Shown here: positions 47,496 through 60,700 of the stretch, piece by piece
How positions within the stretch are numbered: the first letter of the stretch is position 1
Layout of the letters: each line of letters begins with the position of its first letter
Source: Camelus bactrianus
Lineage: Eukaryota > Chordata > Mammalia > Artiodactyla > Camelidae
Direction: 5' to 3'
DNA length: 64,000 bases
Assembly: GCF_048773025.1 (NCBI RefSeq)
Contig: NC_133569.1
Location: 7,564,001 to 7,628,000, forward strand
Program-made: the position numbers and the translations under genes
The notes under the pieces: generated by a model
Databases searched by the model: none
Seen by the model: the letters and a program-made list of their open reading frames with translations, nothing else
What the model was told of the DNA's origin: nothing

Positions 47496-50477
47496 AAAGC
47501 CGTCCTTCACCTAGCTTGTTGAGAATACAAAGTTTCTCTTCAGTTGCCAACCCCACTCCATACATATATATGGCTAGTTACTAGCTCCAACTCGGTTTTA
47601 CAGTGAAAACTGCAGGAAATTCAAACAGGCACTAGGAAACAGACTGAGAAACCAGAGTAAAAGTTTCTCCTGCAACTCGTTCCCTTTTTGCTAGATGAAC
47701 GAACGTCTCTCCACATGCTCAGTTCTGAGAGATAAGTGTGTGTGAAAGCCGTCCTTCACCTAGCTTGTTGGGAACACAAAGTTTCTCTTCAGTTGCAAAC
47801 TCCACTCGATACATATATATGGGGAGGTACTAGCTCCAACTCGGGTTTGCAGTGAAAACTGCAGGAACTTCAAACCGGCACTAGGAAACAGACTGAGAAA
47901 CCAGAGTAAAAGTTTCTCCTGCAACTCGTTCCATTTGTGCTAGATGATCGAACGACTCTCCACATGCTCAGTTCTGAGAGATAAGTGGGTGTGAAAGCCG
48001 TCCTTCACCTAGCTTGTTAGGAATACAAAGTTTCTCTTCAGTTGCAAACCCCACTCCATACATATATATGGGGAGGTACTAGCTCCAACTCGGTTTTACA
48101 GTGAAAACTGCAGGAACTTCAAACCGGCACTAGGAAACAGACTGAGAAACCAGAGTAAAAGGTTCTCCTGCAACCCGTTCCTTTGTGCTAGATGAACGAA
48201 CGTCTCTCCACATGCTCAGTTCTGAGAGATAAGTGTCTGTGAAAGCCGTCCTTCACCTAGCTTGTTAGGAATACAAAGTTTCTCTTCAGTTGCAAACTCC
48301 ACTCCATACATATATATGCGGAGGTAGTAGCCCCAACTCTATTTTATAGTGAAAACTACAGGAACTTCAAACCGGCACTAGGAAACAGACTGAGAAACCA
48401 GAGAAAAGTTTCTCCTGCAACCCGTTCCCTTTGTGCTAGATGAACGAACGTCTCTCCACATGCTCAGTTCTGAGATATAAGTGTGTGTGAAAGCCGTCCT
48501 TCACATAGCTTCTTGGGAACACAAAGTTTCTCTTCAGTTGAAAACTCCACTCCATACATATATATTGGGAGGTACTAGCTCCAACTCGGTTTTACAGTGA
48601 AAACTGCAGGAACTTCAAACCGGCACTAGGAAACAGACTGAGAAACCAGAGTAAAAGGTTCTCCTGCAACCCGTTCCTTTGTGCTAGATGAACGAACGTC
48701 TCTCCACATGCTCAGTTCTGATAGATAATTGTGTGTGAAAGCCGTCCTTCACCTAGCTTGTAGGGAACACAAAGTTTCTCTTCATTTGCAAACTCCACTC
48801 CATACATATTTATGGGGAGGTACTAGCTCCAACACGGTTTTACAGTGAAAACTGCAGGAACTTCAAACCGGCACTAGGAAACAGACTGAGAAACCAGAGT
48901 AAAAGTTTCTCCTGCAAACCGTTCCATTTGTGCTAGATGAACGAACGACTCTCCACATGCTCAGTTCTGAGAGATAAGTGTGTGTGAAAGCCGTCCTTCA
49001 CCTAGCTTGTCGGGAACACAAAGTTTCTCTTCAGTGGCAAACTCCACTCGATACATATATATGGGGAGGTACTAGCTCCAACTCGGTTTTACAGTGAAAA
49101 CTGCAGGAACTTCAAACCGGCACTAGGAAACAGACTGAGAAACCAGAGTAAAAGTTTCTCCTGCAACCCGTTCCCTTTGTGCTAGATGAACGAACGTCTC
49201 TCCACATGCTCAGTTCTGAGAGATAAGTGTCTGTGGAAGCCGTCCTTCACCTAGCTTGTTAGGAATACAAAGTTTCTCTTCAGTTGCAAACTCCAATCCA
49301 TACATATATATGCGGATGTACTAGCCCCAACTCGGTTTTATAGTGAAAACTACAGGAACTTCAAACCGGCACTAGGAAACAGACTGAGAAACCAGAGAAA
49401 AGTTTCTCCTGCAACCCGTTCCCTTTGTGCTAGATGAACGAACGTCTCTCCACATGCTCAGTTCTGAGAGATAAGTGTGTGTGAAAGCCGTCCTTCACAT
49501 AGCTTCTTGTGAACACAAAGTTTCTCTTCAGTTGCAAACTCCACTCCATACATATATATTGGGAGGTACTAGCTCCAACTCGGTTTTACAGTGAAAACTG
49601 CAGGAAATTCAAACAGGCACTAGGAAACAGACTGAGAAACCAGAGTAAAAGGTTCTCCTGCAACCCGTTCCTTTGTGCTAGATGAACGAACGACTCTCCA
49701 CATGCTCAGTTCTGATAGATAATTGTGTGTGAAAGCCGTCCTTCACCTAGCTTGTTGGGAACACAAAGTTTCTCTTCAGTTGCAAACTCCACTCCATACA
49801 TATATATGGGGAGGTACTAGCTCCAATTCGGTTTTACAGTGAAAAATGCAGGAACTTCAAACCGGCACTAGGAAACAGACTGAGAAACCAGAGTAAAAGT
49901 TTCTCCTGCAAACCGTTCCATTTGTGCTAGATGAACGAACGACTCTCCACATACTCAGTTCTGAGAGATAAATGTGTGTGAAAGCCGTCCTTCACCTAGC
50001 TTGTCGGGAACACAAAGTTTCTCTTCAGTGGCAAACTCCACTCGATACATATATATGGGGAGGTACTAGCTCCAACACGGTTTTATAGTGAAAACTGCAG
50101 GAACTTCAAACCGGCACTAGGAAACAGACAGAGAAACCAGAGTAAAATTTCTCCTGCAACCCGTTCCCTTTGTGCTAGATGAACGAACGTCTCACCACAT
50201 GCTAAGTTCTGAGAGATAAGTGTGTGTGAAAGCCGTCCTTCACCTAGCTTGTTGGGAACACAAAGTTTCTCTTCATTTGCAAACTCCACTCCATACATAT
50301 TTATGGGGAGGTACTAGCTCCAACTCGGTTTTACAGTGAAAACTGCAGGAACATCAAACCGGCACTAGGAAACAGACTGAGAAACCAGAGTAATAGTTTT
50401 TCCTGCAACCCGTTCCGTTTGCACTAGATGAACGAACGTCTCTCCACATGCTCAGTTCTGAGAGATAAGTGTGTGTG
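47496..50477. repeat. 12-monomer HOR, copy 2 (2982 bp)
   Basis: Matches 44264-47495 but lacks the g monomer found at 45010. The e monomer at about 47988 runs straight into an i-type GTTCCTTTGTGC tail and then h (48237). The c-d pair adds CTCGGGTTTGCAG, also seen at about 50823. Confidence 0.87.
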
Positions 50478-51716
50478 AAAGCCGTCCTTCACCTAGCTTG
50501 TTGAGAATACAAAGTTTCTCTTCAGTTGCCAACCCCACTCCATACATATATATGGCTAGTTACTAGCTCCAACTCGGTTTTACAGTGAAAACTGCAGGAA
50601 ATTCAAACAGGCACTAGGAAACAGACTGAGAAACCAGAGTAAAAGTTTCTCCTGCAACTCGTTCCCTTTTTGCTAGATGAACGAACGTCTCTCCACATGC
50701 TCAGTTCTGAGAGATAAGTGTGTGTGAAAGCCGTCCTTCACCTAGCTTGTTGGGAACACAAAGTTTCTCTTCAGTTGCAAACTCCACTCGATACATATAT
50801 ATGGGGAGGTACTAGCTCCAACTCGGGTTTGCAGTGAAAACTGCAGGAACTTCAAACCGGCACTAGGAAACAGACTGAGAAACCAGAGTAAAAGTTTCTC
50901 CTGCAACTCGTTCCATTTGTGCTAGATGATCGAACGACTCTCCACATGCTCAGTTCTGAGAGATAAGTGGGTGTGAAAGCCGTCCTTCACCTAGCTTGTT
51001 AGGAATACAAAGTTTCTCTTCAGTTGCAAACCCCACTCCATACATATATATGGGGAGGTACTAGCTCCAACTCGGTTTTACAGTGAAAACTGCAGGAACT
51101 TCAAACCGGCACTAGGAAACAGACTGAGAAACCAGAGTAAAAGGTTCTCCTGCAACCCGTTCCCTTTGTGCTAGATGAACGAACGTCTCTCCACATGCTC
51201 AGTTCTGAGAGATAAGTGTCTGTGAAAGCCGTCCTTCACCTAGCTTGTTAGGAATACAAAGTTTCTCTTCAGTTGCAAACTCCACTCCATACATATATAT
51301 GCGGAGGTACTAGCCCCAACTCGATTTTATAGTGAAAACTACAGGAACTTCAAACCGGCACTAGGAAACAGACTGAGAAACCAGAGAAAAGTTTCTCCTG
51401 CAACCCGTTCCCTTTGTGCTAGATGAACGAACGTCTCTCCACATGCTCAGTTCTGAGATATAAGTGTGTGTGAAAGCCGTCCTTCACATAGCTTCTTGGG
51501 AACACAAAGTTTCTCTTCAGTTGCAAACTCCACTCCATACATATATATTGGGAGGTACTAGCTCCAACTCGGTTTTACAGTGAAAACTGCAGGAACTTCA
51601 AACCGGCACTAGGAAACAGACTGAGAAACCAGAGTAAAAGGTTCTCCTGCAACCCGTTCCTTTGTGCTAGATGAACGAACGTCTCTCCACATGCTCAGTT
51701 CTGATAGATAATTGTG
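50478..51716. repeat. Partial third copy of the 12-mer (c-d-e-h-i)
   Basis: Shares CTCGGGTTTGCAG and CCCCACTCC with 47496-48500. It lacks GTTGAAAAC and turns to a CGATAC j-type monomer at 51717 instead of the TAGGGAAC monomer. Confidence 0.82.
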
Positions 51717-54704
51717 TGTGAAAGCCGTCCTTCACCTAGCTTGTTGGGAACACAAAGTTTCTCTTCAGTTGCAAACTCCACTCGATACATATATATGGGG
51801 AGGTACTAGCTCCAACTCGGTTTTACAGTGAAAACTGCAGGAACTTCAAACCGGCACTAGGAAACAGACTGAGAAACCAGAGTAAAAGTTTCTCCTGCAA
51901 ACCGTTCCATTTGTGCTAGATGAACGAACGACTCTCCACATGCTCAGTTCTGAGAGATAAGTGTGTGTGAAAGCCGTCCTTCACCTAGCTTGTCGGGAAC
52001 ACAAAGTTTCTCTTCAGTGGCAAACTCCACTCGATACATATATATGGGGAGGTACTAGCTCCAACTCGGTTTTATAGTGAAAACTGCAGGAACTTCAAAC
52101 CGGCACTAGGAAACAGACAGAGAAACCAGAGTAAAATTTCTCCTGCAACGCTTTCCCTTTGTGCTAGATGAACGAACGTCTCACCACATGTTAAGTTCTG
52201 AGAGATAAGTGTGTGTGAACGCCGCCCTTCACCTAGCATGTTGGGAACACAAAGTTTCTCTTCATTTGCAAACTCCACTCCATACATATTTATGGGGAGG
52301 TACTAGCTCCAACTCGGTTTTACAGTGAAAACTGCAGGAACATCAAACCGGCACTAGGAAACAGACTGAGAAACCAGAGTAATAGTTTTTCCTGCAACCC
52401 GTTCCGTTTGCGCTAGATGAACGAACGTCTCTCCACATGCTCAGTTCTGAGAGATAAGTGTGTGTGAAAGCCGTCCTTCACATAGCTTGTTGGGAACACA
52501 AAGTTTCTCTTCAGTTGCAAACTCCACTCCATACTTATATATTGGGAGGTACTAGCTCCAACTCGGTTTTACAGTGAAAACTGCAGGAAATTCAAACCGG
52601 CACTAGGAAACAGACTGAGAAACCAGAGTAAAATGTTCTCCTGCAACCCGTTCCCTTTGTGCTAGATGAACGAACGTCTCTCCACATGCTCAGTTCTGAG
52701 AGATAATTGTGTGTGAAAGCCGTCCTTCACCTAGCTTCTTGGGAACACAAAGTTTGTCTTCAGTTGCAAACTCCACTACATACATATATATGGGGAGGTA
52801 CTAGCTCCAACTCGGTTTTGCAGTGAAAACTGCAGGAACTTCAAACCGGCACTAGGAAACAGACTGAGAAACCAGAGTAAAAGTTTCTCCTGCAACCCGT
52901 TCCATTTGTGCTAGATGAACGAACGACTCTCCACATGCTCAGTTCTGAGAGATAAGTGTGTGTGAAAGCCGTCCTTCACCTAGCTTGTTGAGAATACAAA
53001 GTTTCTCTTCAGTTGCCAACCCCACTCCATACATATATATGGCTAGTTACTAGCTCCAACTCGGTTTTACAGTGAAAACTGCAGGAACTTCATACCGGCA
53101 CTAGGAAACAGACTGAGAAACTAGAGTAAAAGGTTCTCCTGCAAACCTTTCCATTTGTGCTAGATGAACGAACGTCTCTCCACATGCTCAGTTCTGAGAG
53201 ATAAGTGTGTGTGAAAGCCGTCCTTAACCTAGCTTGTTGGGAACACAAAGTTTTTCTTCAGTTGCAAACTCCAATAAATACATATATGTGGGGAGGTACT
53301 AGCTCCAACTCGGTTTTACAGTGAAAACTGCAGGAACTTCAAACCGGCACTAGGAAACAGACTGAGAAACCAGAGTAAAAGTTTCTCCTGCAACCCGTTC
53401 CCTTTGTGCTAGATGAACGAACGTCTCTCCACATGCTCAGTTCTGAGAGATAAGTGTCTGTGAAAGCCGTCCTTCACCTAGCTTGTTAGGAATACAAAGT
53501 TTCTCGTCAGTTGCAAACTCCACTCCATACATATATATGCGGAGGTACTAGCCCCAACTCGGTTTTATAGTGAAAACTACAGGAACTTCAAACCGGCACT
53601 AGGAAACAGACTGAGAAACCAGAGAAAAGTTTCTCCTGCAACCCGTTCCCTTTGTGCTAGATGAACGAACGTCTCTCCACATGCTCAGTTCTGAGAGATA
53701 AGTGTGTGTGAAAGCCGTCCTTCACATAGCTTCTTGGGAACACAAAGTTTCTCTTCAGTTGCAAACTCCACTCCATACATATATATTGGGAGGTACTAGC
53801 TCCAACTCGGTTTTACAGTGAAAACTGCAGGAAATTCAAACAGGCACTAGGAAACAGACTGAGAAACCAGAGTAAAAGGTTCTCCTGCAACCCGTTCCTT
53901 TGTGCTAGATGAACGAACGTCTCTCCACATGCTCAGTTCTGATAGATAATTGTGTGTGAAAGCCGTCCTTCACCTAGCTTGTTGGGAACACAAAGTTTCT
54001 CTTCAGTTGCAAACTCCACTCGATACATATATATGGGTAGGTACTAGCTCCAATTCGGTTTTACAGTGAAAACTGCAGGAAATTCAAACCGGCACTATGA
54101 AACAGACTGAGAAACCAGAGTAAAAGTTTCTCCTGCAAACCGTTCCATTTGTGCTAGATGAACGAACGACTCACCACATGCTCAGTTCTGAGAGATAAGT
54201 GTGTGTGAAAGCCGTCCTTCACCTAGCTTGTCGGGAACACAAAGTTTCTCTTCAGTGGCAAACTCCACTCGATAAATATATATGGGGAGGTACTAGCTCC
54301 AACACGGTTTTATAGTGAAAACTGCAGGAACTTCAAACCGGCACTAGGAAACAGACAGAGAAACCAGAGTAAAATTTCTCCTGCAACCCGTTCCCTTTGT
54401 GCTAGATGAACGAACGTCTCACCACATGCTAAGTTCTGAGAGATAAGTGTGTGTGAAAGCCGTCCTTCACCTAGCTTGTTGGGAACACAAAGTTTCTCTT
54501 CATTTGCAAACTCCACTCCATACATATTTATGGGGAGGTACTAGCTCCAACTCGGTTTTACAGTGAAAACTGCAGGAACATCAAACCGGCACTAGGAAAC
54601 AGACTGAGAAACCAGAGTAATAGTTTTTCCTGCAACCCGTTCCGTTTGCACTATATGAACGAACGTCTCTCCACATGCTCAGTTCTGAGAGATAAGTGTG
54701 TGTG
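51717..54704. repeat. Mixed monomers ending the HOR zone
   Basis: j (51717), a and b with HOR-specific bases like 22391-22881 (ATGTTAAG, GAACGCCGCCC, TTTGCGC), then CACATAGC/TATATTGGG (52467), a CTTCTTGGG/GTTTGTCTTC copy (52716), c (52965), g, h, i, j, a and b. The last b begins near 54457; its a-b junction is the last one with the standard reading. Confidence 0.78.
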
Positions 54705-57700
54705 AAAGCCGTCCTTAACCTAGCTTGTTGGGAACACAAAGTTTTTCTTCAGTTGCAAACTCCACTCCATACATATATATGGGGAGGAACAAGCTCCAAC
54801 TCGGGTTTACAGTGAAAACGGCAGGAACTTCAAACCGGCACTAGGAAACAGACTGAGAAACCAGAGTAAAAGTTTCTCCTGCAACCCGTTCCCTTTGTGC
54901 TAGATGAACGAACGTCTCTCCACATGCTCTGTTCTGAGAGATATGTGTGTGTGAAAGCCGTCCTTCACCTAGCTTGTTGGGAATACAAAGTTTCTCTTCA
55001 GTTGCAAACTCCACTCCATACATATATATGCGGAGGTACTATCCCCAACTCGGTTTTATAGTGAAAACTGCAGGAAATTCAAACCGGCACTAGGAAACAG
55101 ACTGAGAAAGCAGAGAAAAAGTGTCTCCTGCAACCCGTTCCCTTTGTGCTAGATGAACCAACGTCTCTCCACATGCTCAGTTCTGAGAGATAAGTGTGTG
55201 TGAAAGCCGTCCTTCACGTAGCTTGTTGGGAACACAAAGTTTCTCTTCAGTTGCAAACTCCACTCCATACATATATATGGGGAGGTACTAGCTCCATCTC
55301 GGTTTTACAGTGAAAACTGCAGGAACTTCAAACCGGCACTAGGAAATAGACTGAGAAACCAGAGTAAATGTTTCTCCTGCAACCCGTTCCATTTGTGCTA
55401 GATGAACGAACGTCTCTCCACATGCTCAGTTCTGAGAGATAATTGTGTGTGAAAGCCGTCCTTCACCTAGCTTGTTGGGATCACAAAGTTTCTCTTCAGT
55501 TGCCAACTCCACTCGATACATATATATAGGGAGGTACTAGCTCCAACTCGGTTTTACAGTGAAAACTGCAGGAACTTCAAACCGGCACTAGGAAACAGAC
55601 TGAGAAACCAGAGTAAAAGTTTCTCCTGCAACCCGTTCCCTTTGTGCTAGATGAACGAACGTCTCTCCACATGCTCAGTTCTGAGAGATAAGTGTGTGTG
55701 AAAGCCGTCCTTCACCTAGCTTGTTGGGAACACAAAGTTTCTCTTCAGTTGCAAACTCCTCTCCATACATATATATGGGGAGGAACTAGCTCCAACTCGG
55801 TTTTACCGTGAAAACTGCAGGATATCAAACCGGCACTAGGAAACAGACTGAGAAACCAGAGTAAAAGTTTCTCCTGCAACCCGTTCCCTTTTTCCTAGAT
55901 GAACGAACGTCTCTCCACATGCTCAGTTCTGAGAGATATGTGTGTGTGAAAGCCGTCCTTCACCTAGCTTGTTGGGAACACAAAGTTTTTCTTCTGTTGC
56001 AAACTCCACTCGATACATATATATCGGGAGGTACTAGCTCCAATTCGGTTTTACAGTGAAAACTGCAGGAACTTCAAACCGGCACTAGGAAACAGACTGA
56101 GAAACCAGAGTAAAGGTTTCTCCTGCAACCCGTTCCCTTTGTGCTAGATGAACGAACGTCTCTCCACATGCTCAGTTCTGAGAGATAAGTGTGTGTGAAA
56201 GCCGTCCTTCAACTAGCTTGTTGAGAACACAAAGTTTCTCTTCATTTGCAAACTCCAATCGATACATATATATGGGGAGGTACTAGCTCCAACTCGGTTT
56301 TACAGTGAAAACTGCAGGAACTTCAAACCGATACTAGGAAACAGACTGAGAAACCAGAGTTAAAGTTTCTCTTGCAACCCGTTCCCTTTGTGCTAGATGA
56401 ACGAACGTCTCTCCACATGCTCAGTTCTGAGAGATAAGTGTGTGTGAAAGCCGTCCTTCACCTAGCTTGTTGGGAATACAAAGTTTCTCTTCAGTTGCCA
56501 ACACCACTCCATACATATATATGGCTAGTTACTAGCTCCAACTCGGTTTTACAGTGAAAACTGCAGGAACTTCAAACAGGCAATAGGAAACAGACTGAGA
56601 ATCCAGAGTAAAAGTTTCTACTGCAACTCGTTCCCTTTGTGCTAGATGAACGAACGTCTCTCCACATGCTCAGTTCTGAGAGGTAATTGTGTGTGAAATC
56701 CGTCCTTCACCTAGCTTGTTGGGAACACAAAGTTTCTCTTCAGTTGCAAACTCCACTCGATACATATATATGCGGTGGTACTATCTCCAACTCGGTTTTG
56801 CAGTGAAAACTGCAGGAATTTCAAACCGGAACTAGGAAACAGACTGAGAAACCAGAGTAAAAGTTTCTCCTGCAAATCGTTCCATTTGAGCTAAATGATC
56901 GAACGACTCTCCACATGCTCAGTTCTGAGAGATAAGTGGGTGTGAAAGCCGTCCTTCACCTAGCTTGTTATGAATACAAAGTTTCTCTTCAGTTGCAAAC
57001 TCCACTCCATACATATATATGGGGAGGTACTAGCTCCAACTCGGTTTCACAGTGAAAACTGCAGGAACTTCAAACCGGCACTAGCAAACATACTGAGAAA
57101 CCAGAGTAAAAGTTTCTCCTGCAACCCGTTCCCTTTGTGCTAGATGAACGAAGGTCTCACCACATGCTAAGTTCTGAGAGAATAGTGTGTCTGAAAGCCG
57201 CCCTTCACCTAGAATGTTGTGAACACAAAGTTTCTCTTCAAATGCAAACTCCACTCCATACATATGTATGGGGAGGTACTAGCTCCAACTCGGTTTTACA
57301 GTGAAAACTGCAGGAACATCAAACCGGCACTAGGAAACAGACTGAGAAACCAGAGTAAAAGTTTTTCCTTCAACCCGTTCCCTTTGTGCTAGATGAACGA
57401 ACGTCTCTCCACATGCTCAGTTCTGAGAGATAAGTGTGTGTGAAAGCCGTCCTTAACCTAGCTTGTTGGGAACACAAAGTTTTTCTTCAGTTGCAAACTC
57501 CACTAAATACATATATATGGGGAGGAACTAGCTCCAACACGGTTTTGCAGTGAAAACGGCAGGAACTTCAAACCGGCACTAGGAAACAGACTGAGAAACC
57601 AGAGTAAAAGTTTCTCCTGCAACCCGTTCCCTTTGTGCTAGATGAAAGAACGTCTCTCTACATGCTCAGTTCTGAGAGATAAGTGTGTGTGAAACCCGTC

Positions 57701-60700
57701 CTTAACCTAGCTTGTTGGGAATACAAAGTTTCTCTTCAGTTGCAAACTCCACTCCATACATATATATGCGGAGGTACTAGCCCAAACCCGGTTTTATAGT
57801 GAAAACTGCAGGAAATTCAAACCGGCACTAGGAAACAGACTGAGAAACCAGAGTAAAACTTTCTCCTGCAACCCGTTCCCTTTGTGCTAGATGAACGAAC
57901 GTCTCTCCACATGCTCAGTTCTGAGAGATAAGTGTGTGTGAAAGCCGTCCTTCACCTAGCTTGTTGGGATCACAAAGTTTCTCTTCAGTTGCAAACTGCA
58001 CTCGATACATATATATGGGGAGGTACTAGCTCCAACTCGGTTTTACAGTGAAAACTGCAGGAACTTCAAACAGGCACTAGGAAACAGACTGAGAAACCAG
58101 AGTAAAAGTTTCTCCTGCAACCCGTTCCCTTTGTGCTAGATGAACGAACGTCTCTCCACATGCTCAGTTCTGAGAGATAAGTGTGTGTGAAAGCCGTCCT
58201 TCACCTAGCTTGTTGGGATCCCAAAGTTTCTCTTCAGTTGCAAACTCCACTCGATACATATATATGGGGAGGTACTAGCTCCAACTCGGTTTTACAGTGA
58301 AAACTGCAGGAACATCACACCGGCACTAGGAAACAGACTGAGAAACCAGAGTAAAAGTTTCTCCTGCAACCCGTCACATTTGTGCTAGATGAACGAACGT
58401 CTCTCCACATGCTAAGTTCTGAGAGATAAGTGTGTGTGAAAGCCGTCCTTCACCTAGCTTGTTGGGAACACAAAGTTTCTCTTCAGTTGCAAACTCCACT
58501 CCATACATATATATGGGGAGGGACTAGCTCCAACTCGGTTTTACAGTGAAAACTGCAGGAACATCAAACCGGCACTAGGAAACAGACTGAGAAACCAGAG
58601 TAAAAGGTTCTCCTGCAACCCGTTCCCTTTGTGCTAGATGAACGAACGTCTCTCCACATGCTCAGTTCTGAGAGATATGTGTGTGTGAAAGCCGTCCTTC
58701 ACCTAGCTTGTTGGGAACACAAAGTTTCTCTTCAGTTGCAAACTCCACTCGATACATATATATGGGTAGGTACTAGCTCCAACTCGGTTTTACAGTGAAG
58801 ACAGCAGGAACTTAAAACCGGCACTAGGAAACAGACTGAGAAACCAGAGTAAAAGTTTCTCCTGCAACCCGTTCCCTTTGTGCTAGATGAACGAACGTCT
58901 CTCCACATGCTCAGTTCTGAGAGATAAGTGTGTGTGAAAGCCGTCCTTCACCTAGCTTGTTGGGAACACAAAGTTTCTCTTCAGTTGCAAACTCCACTCC
59001 ATACATATATATGGGGAGGTACTAGCTCCAACTCGGTTTTACAGTGAAAACTGCAGGAACTTCAAACCGACACTAGGAAACAGACTGAGAAATCAGAGTT
59101 AAAGTTTCTCCTGCAACCCGTTCCCATTGTGCTAGATGAACGAACGTCTCTCCACATGCTCAGTTCTGAGAGATAAGTGTGAGTGAGAAAGCCGTCCTTC
59201 ACCTAGCTTTTTGGGAACACAAAGTTTCTCTTCAGTTGCAAACTCCACTCAATATATATATATGGGGAGGTAGTAGCTCCAAGTCGGTTTTACAGTGAAA
59301 ACTGCAGGAACTTCAAACCGGCACTAGGAAACAGACTGAGAAACCAGAGTAAATGGTTCTCCTGCAACCCGTTCCCTTTGTGCTAGATGAACGAACGTCT
59401 CTCCACATGCTCAGTTCTGAGAGATAATTGTGTGTGAAAGCCGTCCTTCACCTAGCTTGTTGGGAACACAAAGTTTCTCTTCAGTTGCAAACTCCACTCC
59501 ATACATATATATGGGTAGGTACTAGCTCCAACTCGGTTTTACAGTGAAAACTGCAGGAACTTCAAACAGGCACTTGGAAACAGACTGAGAAACCAGAGTA
59601 AAAGTTTCTCCTGCAACCCGTTCCCTTTGTGCTAGATGAACGAACGTCTCTCCACATGCTCAGTTCTGAGAGATAAGTGTGTGTGAAAGCCGTCCTTCAC
59701 CTAGCTTGTTGGGAACACAAAGTTTCTCTTCAGTTGCAAACTCCACTCCATACATATATATGGGGAGGTACTAGCTCCAACTCGGTTTTACAGTGAAAAC
59801 TGCAGGAACTTCAAACCGACACTAGGAAACAGACTGAGAAACCAGAGTAAAAATTTCTCCTGCAACCCGTTCCCTTTGTGCTAGATGAACGAACGTCTCT
59901 CCACATGCGCAGTTCTGAGAGATAAGTGTGTGTGAAAGCCGTCCTTCACCTAGCTTGTTGGGAACACAAAGTTTCTCTTCAGTTGCAAACTCCACTCCAT
60001 ACATATATAAGGGGAGGTACTAGTTCGAACTCGGTTTTACAGTGAAAAATGTAGGAACTTCAAACCGGCACTGCGAAACAGACTGAAAAACCAGAGTAAT
60101 TGTTTCTCCTGCAACCCGTTCCATTTGTGCTAGATGAACGAACGACTCTCCACTTGCTCAGTTCTGAGAGATAAGTGTGTGTGAAAGCCGTCCTTCACAT
60201 AGCTTGTTGGGAACACAAAGTTTCTCTTCAGTTGCAAACTCCACTCCATACATATATATGGGGAGGTACTAGCTCCAACTCGGTTTTACAGTGAAAACTG
60301 CAGGAACATCAAACCGGCACTAGGAAACAGACTGAGAAACCAAAGTTAAAGTTTCTCCTGAAACCCGTTCCATTTGTGCTAGATGATCGAACGTCTCTCC
60401 ACATGCTCAGTTCTGAGAGATAAGTGTGTGTGAAAGCCGTCCTTCACCTAGCTTGTTGGGAACACAAAATTTCTCTTCAGTTGCAAACTCCAGTCCATAC
60501 ATATATATGGGGAGTTACTAGCTTCAACTCGGTTTTAAAGTGAAAACTGCAGGAACTTCAAACAGGCACTAGGAAACAGACTGAGAAACCAGAGTAAAAG
60601 TTTCTACTGCAACCCGTTCCCTTTGTGCTAGATGAACGAACGTCTCTCCACATGCTCAGTTCTGAGAGATAAGTGAGTGTGAAAGCCGTCCTTCACCTAG

